Source: Ceratodon purpureus
Lineage: Eukaryota > Streptophyta > Bryopsida > Pseudoditrichales > Ditrichaceae
NCBI GenBank assembly: GCA_014871385.1
Contig: CM026426.1
Coordinates: forward strand, 70,227,287 to 70,291,286
Length of the DNA: 64,000 nucleotides
Direction: 5' to 3'
The position numbers and the translations under genes were made by a program. The notes beneath the pieces were generated by a model, which was not told the origin of the DNA, ran no database searches, and worked only from the letters and a program-made list of their open reading frames with translations. The stretch's first letter is position 1. The number at the start of each line of letters is the position of its first letter. Shown here in pieces: positions 53,384 through 64,000 of the stretch.

Positions 53384-56178
53384 TTGAAGTGTGTTTTTAC
53401 AAAATTTTCACTGATTTATGTCAGGTATCATGGATTCTCTTCAGACGACAAGGTGTCGGTTGAAGCATTGGTCACCCTTGACCTTTCCGCCTTTCTAGTG
53501 GTCCGCTTCAAATTATGGCAAAAGAAGAGTGTTACAATTTATAGCGCCAAAAATATCCAATTAGCGGAGGGCTTCATCCATAACTCTAGGTCCAGCTTGG
53601 TAGTTAATTTGGTCGGTCTCGAGGTGATTCAGTCATCGTGGTCTTGGTTTTGCAATCGTTGATCAAGAGTAGTTAGAGGATGATTGAAAGTACTCATTCA
53701 AGAGGTGGCCAATCAATCGCGTCTATCTTGGCGGAGTTTGTTTGCAAGACTGTATAGTGAATGTGATGTCTATAACCGATGGGATGCAAAGCGTAATCGA
53801 TCCATTGGTGGCCGTGCCGAATCGTTTGACAATTTTCCTAGGAATACACGAGGCCTCATTATGTATTGATACTTTATAAGTGCTCTTGCTCATGAATCCA
53901 AGGGACGCATAGTATCTCATGACTCGGCTGTCAATCAACTTCGTAGCGTCAACTCTACTTTGCTGTCTTGTATGTATGATAAGACCACGGTGCAGTTTCA
54001 AAACCATATCAAACTAGACGTTCATAAAAATTCCGCAAGGAGGAATGTGGTGACTCTAGAGGGTATAGATGTTTGCCCCTTTGCGTGGATGAAGATCATT
54101 GGTGTTAGTTCGTGTACATTTCATCAAAATGCAAAGTATGTTGCTGCTAAATTAGAAGCTCAGTTCCACGGTAAAAGTAGACTTTGAAAACCTACAAATC
54201 ATACTATTGTAGCACCTGTGGTCCTAGGCGCCATTCTTGATAGGCATGTTGGCCATCTGCCCGATAAGACTCGTGTTCTTCTTACAAGGGAGACGATTGT
54301 TGCCAAAGTTCTTCCATCCAATTTTAAATGGTAGGAGCAGATTTCGCTTGTCAATGAGCATCTAGCACATTGTGTTTTGCCTCCAATGTTTGCTTCTAAT
54401 CTGAACAAGACAAAGAGGCTTAGCTTCCCACAATATTACGCTTAATAAGGAGACAACTTTGCTTGTTGTTCAAGATGTATTGAGTTTTAGTCTCAGAAGA
54501 GGTTGACTCCAACCGGCTCTCAAGCATCTTTGTTATGGTCTAGGAAGATGAAGGTCCATGGCGCATAGAGACTTGTACCACCTAATTTGATTTAGGTCAA
54601 AGGCCACTCTGCATTAAGTTTTCACAATTATGCATGATAAATGGACCACTCCAAGACGGCTTCGCTGACGTTATTCCACAAGGTCAAACACATAAACTGT
54701 CTCATGAAGCTTTCTCTCGGGGTTCTAGGAATGCTAGCTCCTAGACATGTAGACCAGCCTTATGCTCATTATGGCCTTGACATAAACTCCCACAATGATA
54801 ATTATACGGTTGGATCGTTTGCAAAGCTCCTCCGCGATCTCGAACCACCCCCTAAGTCAACCTCTTGGGAACTCTTTCCAAAAGACCCTTTCCATTTTCT
54901 ATATGTTGCGCTGTTACACATGTTAGAGATGTTGCTCGATCCTCTAGGACCGCCTCTGGAGGTCGCCGTGTCAAGGAAAGCTTTTCTTAATGTGCAAATG
55001 AATAATGTTTTTGCAATAACAAGAACATATATGTTTTCTTATTCTGGTCTCTACTAGTAGCCAAGCGTGTGTTTCGCAAATTCTATGTAAACTTAATGTT
55101 GGTCAGTCACACACATGCCTTTTTTGGCCAATGGAACATGGCTTTGCGGAGGGAGGACTTCCCCACAATTCCTCTGCTAATGAAGTCCTTCATGAAGAAT
55201 GCAACAACTCCAACCATTCAACACCTCATTCAAGAGGTTCCGGATTTCAAGAAATTTATTGCGGATTGGATGCTGAACGGCGACGACACATTAATGAGTC
55301 ATACAAAAGCTCATCAGTTGAAGCCCTATGTTAACTCTACTAAATGCCCCATCATGAAGTACAAGATATTCAGCCATGACGACTCGCTGCCAAAAGACAA
55401 TGGATGTGGCATTAAGGTGTGGAAGGAGGATTCAGAAGGTCGATCTTTATGGCCACGTGGTGTTCCTGTTGTCGTGGCACCTTGCGAGATGCAGCACCTA
55501 TCCAATGTGGTTAAGGGATTGTTGGGTTTTGTTGATCACTTGGAGAGGCTATCAACTGATTTAGTCAAGTCCAGAAGAATCTATGAGCCCCTCTCATGCT
55601 AGAGGAACGATGTTAAAGATGCTCCGATTATTCTTTTTGATGCTCATCTCGCTTTGCAGCACCGTTTTTGGCCGTCCACTAGGCTTGCCCATTTCGTTGA
55701 AGATAAGATTGAGGAAGATGGAACTTTGCGCAAAGAGTACGCACAAGGTGATCATTTTGATGGTCACAAACAAGATTGGCCTAGGCCTTCAATCCGAGTT
55801 GTCCGAGACCTATTTGCAAGGTACTTCTTAGCGTTACGACCCTGCAATGAAGGGTCCGTCTTTTCTAGTTTACACCGGCCCTAATTCAAATCTGGACTTG
55901 CCAAACACAATTCAAGTAGAGTTCTAGCGTCCAATTTCGTGAGATGGAGATGTTTTAAAATTTTATACAGGCTAAAATGTGGATAGGAGACTTCGCTGGA
56001 CAGTAGAGAAGAATGTGCCAAGATATTGATGTAGTCTTAACCGCTTGGAAATCAAAAGTGAAGAAAGATGTCACAGAATGGGAATGCAGAAAGGATCCTA
56101 CAATGAAGATCTTGCAAAAACAAGTGGACATTATGAAGGCCTCCTTGGAGAGATTTGTTTTCTTCGAATCAAAATAGA
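53384..56178 (+). pseudogene. Decayed gene of unknown function, right unit
   Basis: One reading frame can be followed from 53384 to about 55060 with several stops, then one shift into a second frame to 55884 and on to about 56178. Segments: YVRYHGFSSDDKVSVEALV; GIDVCPFAWMKIIGVSS (54064); LPDKTRVLLTRETIVAKVLP (54260); PRHVDQPYAHYGLDINSHND (54745); FRKFYVNLMLVSHTHAFFGQ, WNMALRREDFPTIPLL (55072); FIADWMLNGDD (55255); LWPRGVPVVVAPCEMQHLSN (55450); FWPSTRLAHFVEDKIEEDGT and RPSIRVVRDLFARYFLALRP (55667-55850). A possible 5' intron (GTAAG at about 53303 to CAG at 53426). No catalytic motif recognised. I recall related uncharacterised bryophyte proteins, unverified. Palindromes flank both sides. Confidence 0.58.
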
Positions 56179-56311
56179 CATATTGCATTGAAGTTGATAG
56201 TTAAGGACTTTTGAATGCTAGCAGATTATATGTTTTTTTCTGGTAGAAGGCAACTATACAGAATTCCTGATTTCTGTTGATTTTGTATCATCTATGTTTG
56301 GCTGTAGGCAA

Positions 56312-56415
56312 CAGTTTAGGTTGAGGCAACCTAAACAATTCTTCAATTATGATTGTGCGCCTGACATATTGTACCCGTAATATATTGTACATTTAGGTTC
56401 GTTCGACCTAAATTG
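56312..56415. repeat. Two palindromes of a related family
   Basis: GTTTAGGTTGAGGCAACCTA at about 56313 and ATTTAGGTTCGTTCGACCTA at about 56391: same plan as the AGCT units, with AGGT/ACCT replacing AGCT. They lie just past the 3' end of the unit at 53384. Confidence 0.65.
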
Positions 56416-56419
56416 TATT

Positions 56420-57444
56420 ATGGCTCAAATATTTATTACTGTACCCAAAGGTCAGCTTTGACAACCCTTGGTCGAATAATTAATTAATTTCAAATTTTAA
56501 TGTCCAAAACCTAAAAAAAGTATATTCACAATTTCGACAATTTCTTTTTTAATTTCTTAAAAATTTGTCTTATAGCCTTATTTAAAATTTTTACTAGAAT
56601 ATTAATCCTCCACATCTTTTTTGCATTGGATGACAAGATAAATGTGATTAAGAGTTGAGAATGCTCTGTGCTTTATGCAAGTAGAGTGGAGTTGTGTCCA
56701 ACAATCCATATGGGAAATGTGAACTTTGAGGTGAAGCACTTAGTTAGTCTTCTTTCTTATAACACACATAACTTTTGCATATAGTCTTCAAATGACATAA
56801 AATTTGTTGGAGGTGAAAGATTACTTGATTTGTAAACTTTTTTTAGACCATCAAAATTTCAAAAAAGTTAATCTTCTATGCACAGATGACCTCTAAAAAA
56901 CTGTTTTAAACCCATTTTATCTTTTTTAATCTTTTGCAATGATTTGTTCATATCTTTTTCATAAAGACTTATTTTTTTAAAAAAAATGTTTGAGCTGGAA
57001 GAAGAACTGATTTATCAACTTTTGTTAGTTAATCACAATTCTATAAAACGTTATCTTCTATGCTCAATTGGACTCCAAAAAACTCTGTAAACACATTTGA
57101 AAAGCCTCACCTAGACTCTTGCTACTTCTTAACCCATATTATTTGTAAACTAATGTGTGTGAGCTTGATTACAAAAGGAGCACATTCTCTCCACTATAAC
57201 TTGTACATGCTTCAAATATAAGTAAATGTCTAGTGTGAAGTGAAATTTCTTTACATTCGGGCAATTTTGAAAAATAATTGATATTGTATTTGACAAAAAA
57301 TGCCAATAATTTTTTAAAACTTCCGACATCTATTTTTGAAATTATTTTTTGCTGAAGCTGACCTTTGCGTACAGTATATACTTGCATAAATTATCCGTTC
57401 ATTTCATTTCCCTTTAAAAATGCATGATCATTTCCCAATTTAAT

Positions 57445-57475
<31 letters not shown>

Positions 57476-58190
57476 GGAAGCAAATGAATAATGGAAATTT
57501 TCTAATTGGGCTCATTTTTGTGGACATCATCTTTCACCTGAACCCCATTTCTTCATTTCCTTCAATCTGTTAATGCTCAGTACTTTGAAGTTGCTTGGAA
57601 GACACATTGCATATAAACCTGTACAGTCGGGTACAACATGCTTACAAATTTTTGCATTCACATGGGAAAAAAAGCTTCATTGCTGCCAACTTTGCCCCCC
57701 TCCCAAGAGCTCAAAAACTGAATTTTACCATGAAATTTTAATCACAACATCATCTTTAAGTTAATAACACGCGTACGAAATTTCAAGACTATAAGATCTA
57801 CACAAAAAAAGATATTCAAAATCTACCAACATGTGTAGCTAAGAAGAAAAAAATTCAATACTACCAACTTTGACACCCTCCCAAAGATTGTAAAAACAGA
57901 ATTTGGCCATGAAAAGTTTAGCACAAGATCATGTCTATGTTAATAGTATGTGTAAAAAATTTCAAGTTCAAAAGATTTGACCACAAAGACGTATTTGAAA
58001 TCTACCTCTATGTGTAGGTTTTTAGAAATGTTTTCACAACTACACATGTGTTGGTTTTATTGCATTTCAAGTGAAGGTAACAATAAATGCATATTCGTCA
58101 ACCGACATCTACATCCTGATATCGAGACTTGTTGACTCTATTAATTAACGACACTAATTAGTAGTCCGATGTTGATGCATTCTTACCTTA
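56420..58190. other. AT-rich spacer with about 180-bp duplications
   Basis: No gene. ATCTTCTATGC at 56871 recurs at 57053 (182 bp), with CTCCAAAAAACTCTG-like context, and CCAACTTTG at 57686 recurs at 57864 (178 bp), with ATTTCAAG and CTACC following in both. A pure T run occupies 57448-57475. Confidence 0.55.
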
Positions 58191-58238
58191 GGCTGTCCAC
58201 AATGGAGGTGGCACACCGAGCCACGCGACTACGTCGAT

Positions 58239-58964
58239 AGTAAACAAGAAGAAGCAAGACGTTGTTGCGCGATCTATAACACGGAGCTTGCTGCCGTTAC
58301 GGGCCAGATCCAGAGCATTTCGAAATGGAGGGACAAAGTTGAACAGCACATGTCTCAAAGTAAGAACAATATGGACGCGGTTGATAAGAAGTTAGATTTA
58401 CTTATAGAGGCCATGCTACCCAGCGGCGCAGTGAGAGAGCCCTCAAATCCCGAGCGAATTGGTGCCGGCCACGCAACAACATCAAGCGCGTCTGGCTAGA
58501 CAGCAACCACTATTACCGGAGGGAAGGTAGACTGCCCAAATGTGGGACGAGGATACAACGACAGAACCTGCTCTGCTTCCGTGATGTCGTGCTCTGGCAA
58601 GCGATCCCAGCACCTCAATTCCAAGTGTGTAATTGCTCGTTCAAATCGATACTGAATTGCCGGCTTCATCAAGTCAACTCGTTCTTTAACTAAACAACGT
58701 ATTTCAGATTCTCCTAGATAATTGCAGGATTACCTCAGTTCTAACGCCGTCTTTGGATCGCGCTGTGCAAGGGTTGGAGTTGAATCTAGTGAAGGAGCTC
58801 ATCCGATCTCAAGCGAACGTAACTCCAGGCATCCCAGCAACCATACAGAGTCTGAGAATCCGGTCACCAGACTACAAGCAGTGTTTGGACTCCCTCATAA
58901 TGGGGACGAATTGCGACCCCTCAAGCGCCTCACTTCAACGTGTAAGCAGCCTTCAGTTCTATAA
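58239..58964 (+). pseudogene. Fragment of a coiled-coil-like gene, unknown
   Basis: One frame, interrupted by TAG (58497), TGA and TAG (58718), reads SKWRDKVEQHMSQSKNNMDA then DKKLDLLIEAMLPSGAVREP, a helical charged stretch, and continues as open sequence 58722-58964 (SSERNSRHPSNHTESENPVT). An acceptor-like TTGCAG at 58724-58729 could begin a separate exon. No domain recognised. GC is higher than the surrounding spacer, which favours a coding origin. Confidence 0.35.
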
Positions 58965-59892
58965 GGTATACACACCTATAACCGATAACTTTAAAATTTT
59001 AGCATAGTAAATCTTGGGTTTTCAATAAGGAGTTATTTTTCGTGCGTAGTATCATAAGGTTCATGAAGAATGAGCATTTTTTCAAAATTAATTCAGTAAA
59101 ATTCAAATTACTACAATTTTTTTTTCCAAAAGTGGCACTAACCCAAGACTGACATATAGGTGTACCAATGACCAACAACAACAACAACAACAACAACATG
59201 TCCATAATACTCACAGAGGCATTCTATTGGAGGATGCATCCTAAATCTACTGTTCATCAATTATCGGTTAGTGGTTTTTCATTGCTTCGCAATGGGGAAG
59301 CCTACATATCAGTCATGGGTTTATTATCCGTCATGGGTGTGTATACCTTAGTTACTATGTTTATGCCACTCCGCAAGACAATCTACATTTCATTTTAACC
59401 CATATTCTCTTTTTAACTCCCCATCAATTGTAAGTGATAAGCCCCACATGAATAACAGGTGGAGGTTTACATTGCAGGAGCCGACGACTCCCTACATCCG
59501 CCCCTGCACTGAAAAGGACAAAGCAAGGTGCTGGAGGGTCTAAAAGATTTCGATTGCCGGTTACTGTATTTTCGGTAAAGGTAAGCAAAGCAGAGAAGAC
59601 TACGTTAGAGTTTGTCATCGTACAATGCTCAATAACCATGGTGGTGAGCGAAGCATGGAAGACTTTGTCAGAGTGTGTTACCGTACAGCAGCCTGTAAGG
59701 AAGAGGAAGATGCCTTCAATATACCTAATCTATGTGCCACCATCCGAGAACAAACCATGCGCAGAAGGGGTAAACACTCTTGAAACCATTACTCTTCCAT
59801 GTTTAGTGTGGAACTGGACAAACGTGTATACCATCTAACAAATGTTCTGCATGTATAGAATGACCCCCTTAAACCAAATAAGGCACTATAAC
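58965..59892. other. Spacer with (CAA)n microsatellite
   Basis: (CAA)8 at about 59173-59197. A 94-codon plus frame (59554-59838) exists but shows no recognisable feature. Otherwise nothing seen. Confidence 0.4.
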
Positions 59893-60163
59893 TGTTACAT
59901 CCTCAACTCCAGAACACTATAATTGCTCTCGGACGGTGCGGCCGTCATAGAAGTGTTAAGTTTACACTTTGTCGTCTCATCCATTTGGATGAACATCCAA
60001 ATCACCATTCATCCGAGTGAACTGGACGTTCACAAACTTAGAGCAAATTAGATAGTGACACGTGACACTCACAGATTGGATGCAACTCTATATATATTCC
60101 GTACTCACTGAGTGCTTCAACAGTTCAATTTATCATGATTCCAATTTCGCATTATATCAATCA
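59893..60163 (+). repeat. Probable 5' LTR of copia element
   Basis: TGTTACAT start and CAATCA end chosen from the usual TG...CA rule; the partner LTR lies outside the window, so limits are tentative. Contains CATCCATTTGGATGAACATC with further ATCC words and a TATATATA box near 60092. Confidence 0.45.
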
Positions 60164-60172
60164 TGTTTATTA

Positions 60173-60184
60173 TGGTATCAGAGC
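60173..60184 (+). promoter_or_regulatory. Initiator-Met tRNA primer-binding site
   Basis: TGGTATCAGAGC, the classic plant LTR element primer site complementary to the 3' end of initiator tRNA-Met. Confidence 0.93.
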
Positions 60185-60442
60185 GAATGGTTCTTTGAGT
60201 TCAGTTTTTTTTTAGTATCTCCTAGTGAGCTATGCTCCTAGTGTATTTTTTATTTTTTGAGTGACAGTGAGCTATGCTCCTAAGTCTACAACAGTTCTAG
60301 TTCCTGCGTTAAAGTCTAGAGTTCCGGAGCGTAATAGCAGAGGTGTGAAGAACTCTTCTGAGTGAGCCCTGCTCTTCGTTCCTGCACACGTAGAATTTCA
60401 TAACATAAGAAAGTTAGTCTTATAGCACAGAGTCACGGCACT

Positions 60443-61350
60443 ATGTCAGTCGGTGAGAGCAGCAAGCTAGTAGGAGTTAGTAACTACTACACATGGCAGC
60501 TGAAAATGCAAGCTATTCTGCGTAGAGAGAATGTGTGGGAGCTCACCTAGAATCATGTAACTCCAGAAATCTTCCCCGCAGTTGTGCTAGGGACCCTGTA
60601 TACTGAGAACTCCATACGCTAAGCCAAGAACTTGGCTTTATCACAGATTCAGCTTTCGGTGGCAGACTGTCTTCTCGGGTTTGTGGCCAACCTCAACGAT
60701 CCTGCGCTAGCTTGGGAGGCACTCCGGCTTAAATATATTCTTCAGGTAACCAGTCACATAAACTGATGTTATCTAATCAGCTGCATGCACTAAAAATGCC
60801 AGAGGAAGGATCTATGGAAGACTATATTAAAAAGGCGACAGACATCAAGAACAAGCTGTTAGCAATAGGTGACGGCATGAACAATCAAACCATTTGCCAA
60901 CTGCTATTGAATGGCTTGCCAAGAAGTTACGAGGGAGTAGTTCAAACTCTGAGCAACCTGGACATCATTCTCTCGTTTGACCAGTTGACGATTCGCTTAC
61001 TCACTGAAGCTGCACGGTAAGAACAGCGCACATCTCAGCTTGGAGATGAGGAGGCTCTGGCGACTTATTTTCAGGCCAATCAAATATTATGAGCTGCTCA
61101 AGATACCCCTCAAGGTTGGTATACAACACAGAATCCGAACCGCTTTCGAGGCTTCCCTCGTAGAGGGTCCATGATCAGAGGAAGAGGCCGCGGTTTCATT
61201 CGTTCTCCAATTGTTTGTTATCAATGCGGTAAGACTGGTCACATTGCGAGGGACTGCCTCTCTTCGCAGAACCATGTCTACAGAGGATCGTCACATAAGT
61301 CTGCTTATGCAAACGCACTTGAGAACCTCAAGGTAGCATTAGCTTAGTTC
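60443..61350 (+). pseudogene. Copia gag with zinc knuckle
   Basis: ATG 60443 opens MSVGESSKLVGVSNYYTWQL, the start pattern of copia gag (YxxWxxxM), then a TAG at 60550. After a shift, QLHALKMPEEGSMEDYIKKA and LLNGLPRSYEGVVQTL match the UBN2-type gag region. CYQCGKTGHIARDC at 61216-61257 is a complete C-x2-C-x4-H-x4-C nucleocapsid knuckle preceded by an Arg/Gly-rich stretch (RGSMIRGRGRG). Stops at 61018, 61090 and 61346. Confidence 0.88.
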
Positions 61351-62620
61351 CAAGAGATGAACAATAGTGATCCATGGTACATGGATAGTGGAGCGTCATT
61401 TCATGTTACAAGATCAAGAGAGAATTTAAAGCAGATTACCGAGACTAGCTCAGGAAGAGGGATTAGGGCAACAGGGGGGGAGACCCATGCCATTCACGGC
61501 ATAGGTAATGCATATGTAAGGACAGACACCGGTGAAATAAACATGACCAGTGTTCTCTATATGCCGAGTCTTAAGAAGAGCTTAATCAGTGTTGGAGCCA
61601 TTGCTGATACATGATGTATTATTTATTTTTCAGCAAATCATTGCTATGTGCTCGATAAGTCACATAATTGAGTCATTGCTTCCGGATCAAGGGATCCAAC
61701 AAATGAATTGTATAAGTTCACTACAACACCTGAGGTCAATAGTGTAGATGGCATTTTATGGCACAGAAGACATGGGCATCTGAGTCGCATTGGACTCAAA
61801 CACTTAGTTGAACAAAAACAAGTTACAAGTATCCCCAATATTAGTAACTTGCCCATTGTATGCGAAACTGTTTGGCAGGGAAACAACATAGGGAACGATT
61901 TCCAAAACATACCACAAATAGAGCAGAAGGCCCTGGAGACTTAATTCATTCAGATTTAGTAGGACCTCTCCGTGTCCAATCACTCAGCGGTTCAAAATAC
62001 TTTGTAGTATTCACTTGACGACTTCTCTAAAAAATCCTAGACGTACTTTCTAAAGAGCAAAGCTGAGACATTTCACAAATTTCAAATATTCCAAAAATTG
62101 ATAGAATCGGAAAGTGGCAAAAAAATCAGGGTGCTCCGCACAGACGGCGAAGGAATTTTTTTATCACAAGACCTTATTTTTCACTCTCAAGATCATGGGA
62201 TCTTGCGCCAACTAATACAGGCACTCACACCGCAACAAAACGGCGTTGCGGAATGACGCAACAGGACACTTGTCAAAAGAACACAATCACTAGCACTGGA
62301 AGCTCACCTTCCGGGTTTCTTATGGACTGAAGCAGTTTTCACGGCGTGTTTTCTTGTCAACCGCAGTCCTACCGTTGCCAACAAGGGAGTTACACCCCAA
62401 GAAAAATATTCAGGTAAAATTCCCGATGTCCAATACTTGCAAATCTTTGGCTGTATCGCATATCTACATATTCCCAAGACCTCTAGAAGTAAACTCGAAT
62501 CAAAAACCAGAAAGTGCCTCTTTTTAAGATATGATGACCAGATTAAAGTATATCAACTCTGTGATCCACTGAGAAAGAAAATTACCTTGAGCCATGATGT
62601 TGTCATTGATGAGACCAAAG
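61351..62620 (+). pseudogene. Copia protease and integrase
   Basis: WYMDSGASFHVTRSRENL (61366-61420) has the D-S-G-A protease active site. GILWHRRHGHLSRIGLKHL (61750-61806) is the pre-integrase zinc site start. The core is spread over frames: LRTDGEG (about 62131), LTPQQNGVAE then RNRTLV (62225-62270), giving the later Asp and Glu; LPGFLWTEAVFTACFLVNRS, then FGCIAYLHIPKTSRSKLE and KCLFLRYDD (62450-62540). Stops at 61613, 61942, 62256. Cleaves polyprotein and inserts cDNA in active relatives. Confidence 0.85.
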
Positions 62621-64000
62621 TCGATTTCCACTATTTATCTAATTCAACCATTACTCAACCTGATCTCTTCCTAGCGTTCCAAGACAAGTTTGGTGAGTCT
62701 GATAAAACAAATCACCTAGAACCTGAGGCTCTCGAACTAGTTCTTATGCCACCAGCCGAACCATTAGCACCCACACCCCCAGCTTCCTCTGGTTTACCCC
62801 ACCCGGTCCAACCCATCCCAAAGAGACGATACCCAATCCGAACTAGAGCCCCGTCACAGAGATTAAGAGATCATTGGACATTGTCCAGTGAACTCATAGA
62901 GGAGCCCACGGTATGAAACCGCACTCCAGGATCAGAGGTAGATAGATGCAATGGAACAGGATATCGATTCAATAGAAAAGAATCATACCTGGGATATAGT
63001 GGATAGGCCTCTTGACAAAGTACCAATTATAACCAAATGGATTTACAAAATTATAAAAGGTCCTCAAGGGGAGATTGAAAAGCTCAAAGCTTGCATAGTA
63101 GCTTGGGAGTTTTAACAGACAGCTGGTATTGATTATTTTGACACTTTCGCACCAGTGGTACATTTTTCAACCATTCGCGCTCTTTTATCTCTTGCTGCAC
63201 AACGCAAATGGACAATCCGACAAATGGATGTTAAAACCGCTTGTCTCAATGGCTGGTTAGAAGAGAAGGTCTACATGGAAATTCCCAAAGGATTTCCACA
63301 TGACGGTGATAGTTCCAAGGTATGTAAACTTAACCGCGCACTTTATAGCCTCAAGCAAGCCCCGAAGGCATGGTACTCTAAAATAGATTCTTGGCTATTA
63401 AAATAGGGAATGAGCCCAAGCAGTGCAGATCCAAACACGTATTTTCGAATACAAGATGGCAAAACTACAGTCATCTTACTATATGTAGATGACCTTCTGC
63501 TAACTAGGGACGATGACACAAGCATCAAAGACATACAACTAGCCTTGACTCGCAATTTTGAAATGACAGATTTAGGGTTAGCCAAATTATATCTTGGGAT
63601 AGAATTTGCTAACTTCCCTTCCGGCATTTACCTCCACCAGCGCGTATATATTCAAAAACTCCTTCAAGGATATTGAATGGAGACTTGCTTGCCAAGTGCG
63701 ATTCCCATGGACCCCGGGTTATCTCTTTAAAAATCTTCAGACTCTCCCAAAGTAGATCCTGAGCTTTACAAATCCTTGGTAGGGAGTCTGATATACTTAA
63801 CCAATACCAGACCCAACATTAGCTATGCCGTACGTAACGTAAGTCGGTACATGAGCTCTCGAGAGGAGGCACATCTTCAGGCTGCGAAACAAATCCTCAG
63901 ATACCTCAAAGGTACCATGGATTTTGCTCTCAAATTGTCGAGTAAAACCAATGAGCAATTTGACACCTTTGCCGACGTAGACTAGGGACGGGACCTGGAC
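62621..64000 (+). pseudogene. Copia reverse transcriptase and start of RNase H
   Basis: A Pro-rich linker (PPAEPLAPTPPASSGLPHP) leads to the [42 protein letters not shown] (motif A), [17 protein letters not shown] (motif B), and LLYVDDLLLT (63478-63507), the YVDD catalytic pair intact. LVGSLIYLTNTRPNISYAV (63773) and EEAHLQAAKQILRYLKGTMD follow; FADVD near the right edge is the first RNase H strand. TAG at 63403 and 63982, TAA at 63728. Runs off the window. Confidence 0.9.

Larger units (their letters stand above)
59893..64000 (+). mobile_element. Copia-type LTR retrotransposon, 3' end outside window
   Basis: Gag, zinc knuckle, protease, integrase, reverse transcriptase, then the start of RNase H follow in that order: integrase before RT is the Ty1/copia arrangement. 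The 5' LTR and an initiator-Met primer site lie at the left. Frames change and stops occur throughout, so this copy is inactive. Lies in the right part of the base locus, not in the gypsy nest. Confidence 0.9.

Noticed and set aside
59554-59838. 94-codon ORF as a gene
   Set aside because: No motif, no splice or neighbour support, and composition like the surrounding spacer.

Overview
The window is plant nuclear DNA and almost entirely transposable elements and decayed, spliced genes. GT-AG introns, CHCC-type gag fingers, gypsy and copia polyproteins, an initiator-Met primer site and a CACTA MITE all point to a land plant. The DNA-transposon proteins remind me of uncharacterised protein families from bryophyte, especially thalloid liverwort, gene sets. 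That is memory, not a search, so I place the organism only as a probable seed-free land plant. There are no tRNA, rRNA or CRISPR loci, and I see no intact housekeeping gene.

Layout. The base locus is 1-5956 joined to 52913-64000. It holds two decayed genes of unknown function that point away from each other (1-2203 minus, 53384-56178 plus), with clusters of a palindromic AGCT-containing 19-21-mer near their 5' sides, AT-rich spacers, and a copia element (about 59893 to the right edge) with its 5' end intact and its 3' end outside the window. A gypsy-type LTR element (outer, 5957-52912, LTRs 745/746 bp, perfect 5-bp duplication AGGGC) splits this locus. A second, related gypsy element (inner, 9485-42697, LTRs 421/398 bp) sits inside the gag of the outer one.

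Inside the inner element lie further insertions: a block of DNA-transposon material (11107-29414) with three termini built from the heptamer GAGCGGA and its variants; a 131-bp CACTA MITE (30556-30686) with a CAA duplication; a 1.5-kb CCGG-rich segment inside gag (about 31917-33490); and a 741-bp terminal-inverted-repeat element (40038-40778) with an ACTC duplication.

The most interesting content is in 11107-21403. It carries a complete small ORF of a recurring family (11991-12440), a reversed transposase C-terminus with a SWIM-type zinc motif (12686-14110), a Gly/Arg-rich acidic repeat protein (14115-15104), a short protein with three consecutive RNA polymerase II CTD-like heptads (15398-15763), and a ten-exon, lightly damaged gene (15918-19940) whose N-terminal part looks ParB-like and whose C-terminal part has the order and motifs of a beta-class N4/N6 DNA methyltransferase. 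The adjoining block 21404-29414 holds a Mutator-like transposase core that lacks SWIM, a degenerate copy of the same small ORF, and a divergent gene of unknown function. Together they suggest a large element family carrying a DNA-modification-like gene.

Both gypsy elements share the same unusual primer site, gag, protease, RT and integrase relatedness, and an additional sense ORF between integrase and 3' LTR. Both are disabled, by in-frame stops (many TAG where glutamine is expected) and by separate deletions through RNase H.
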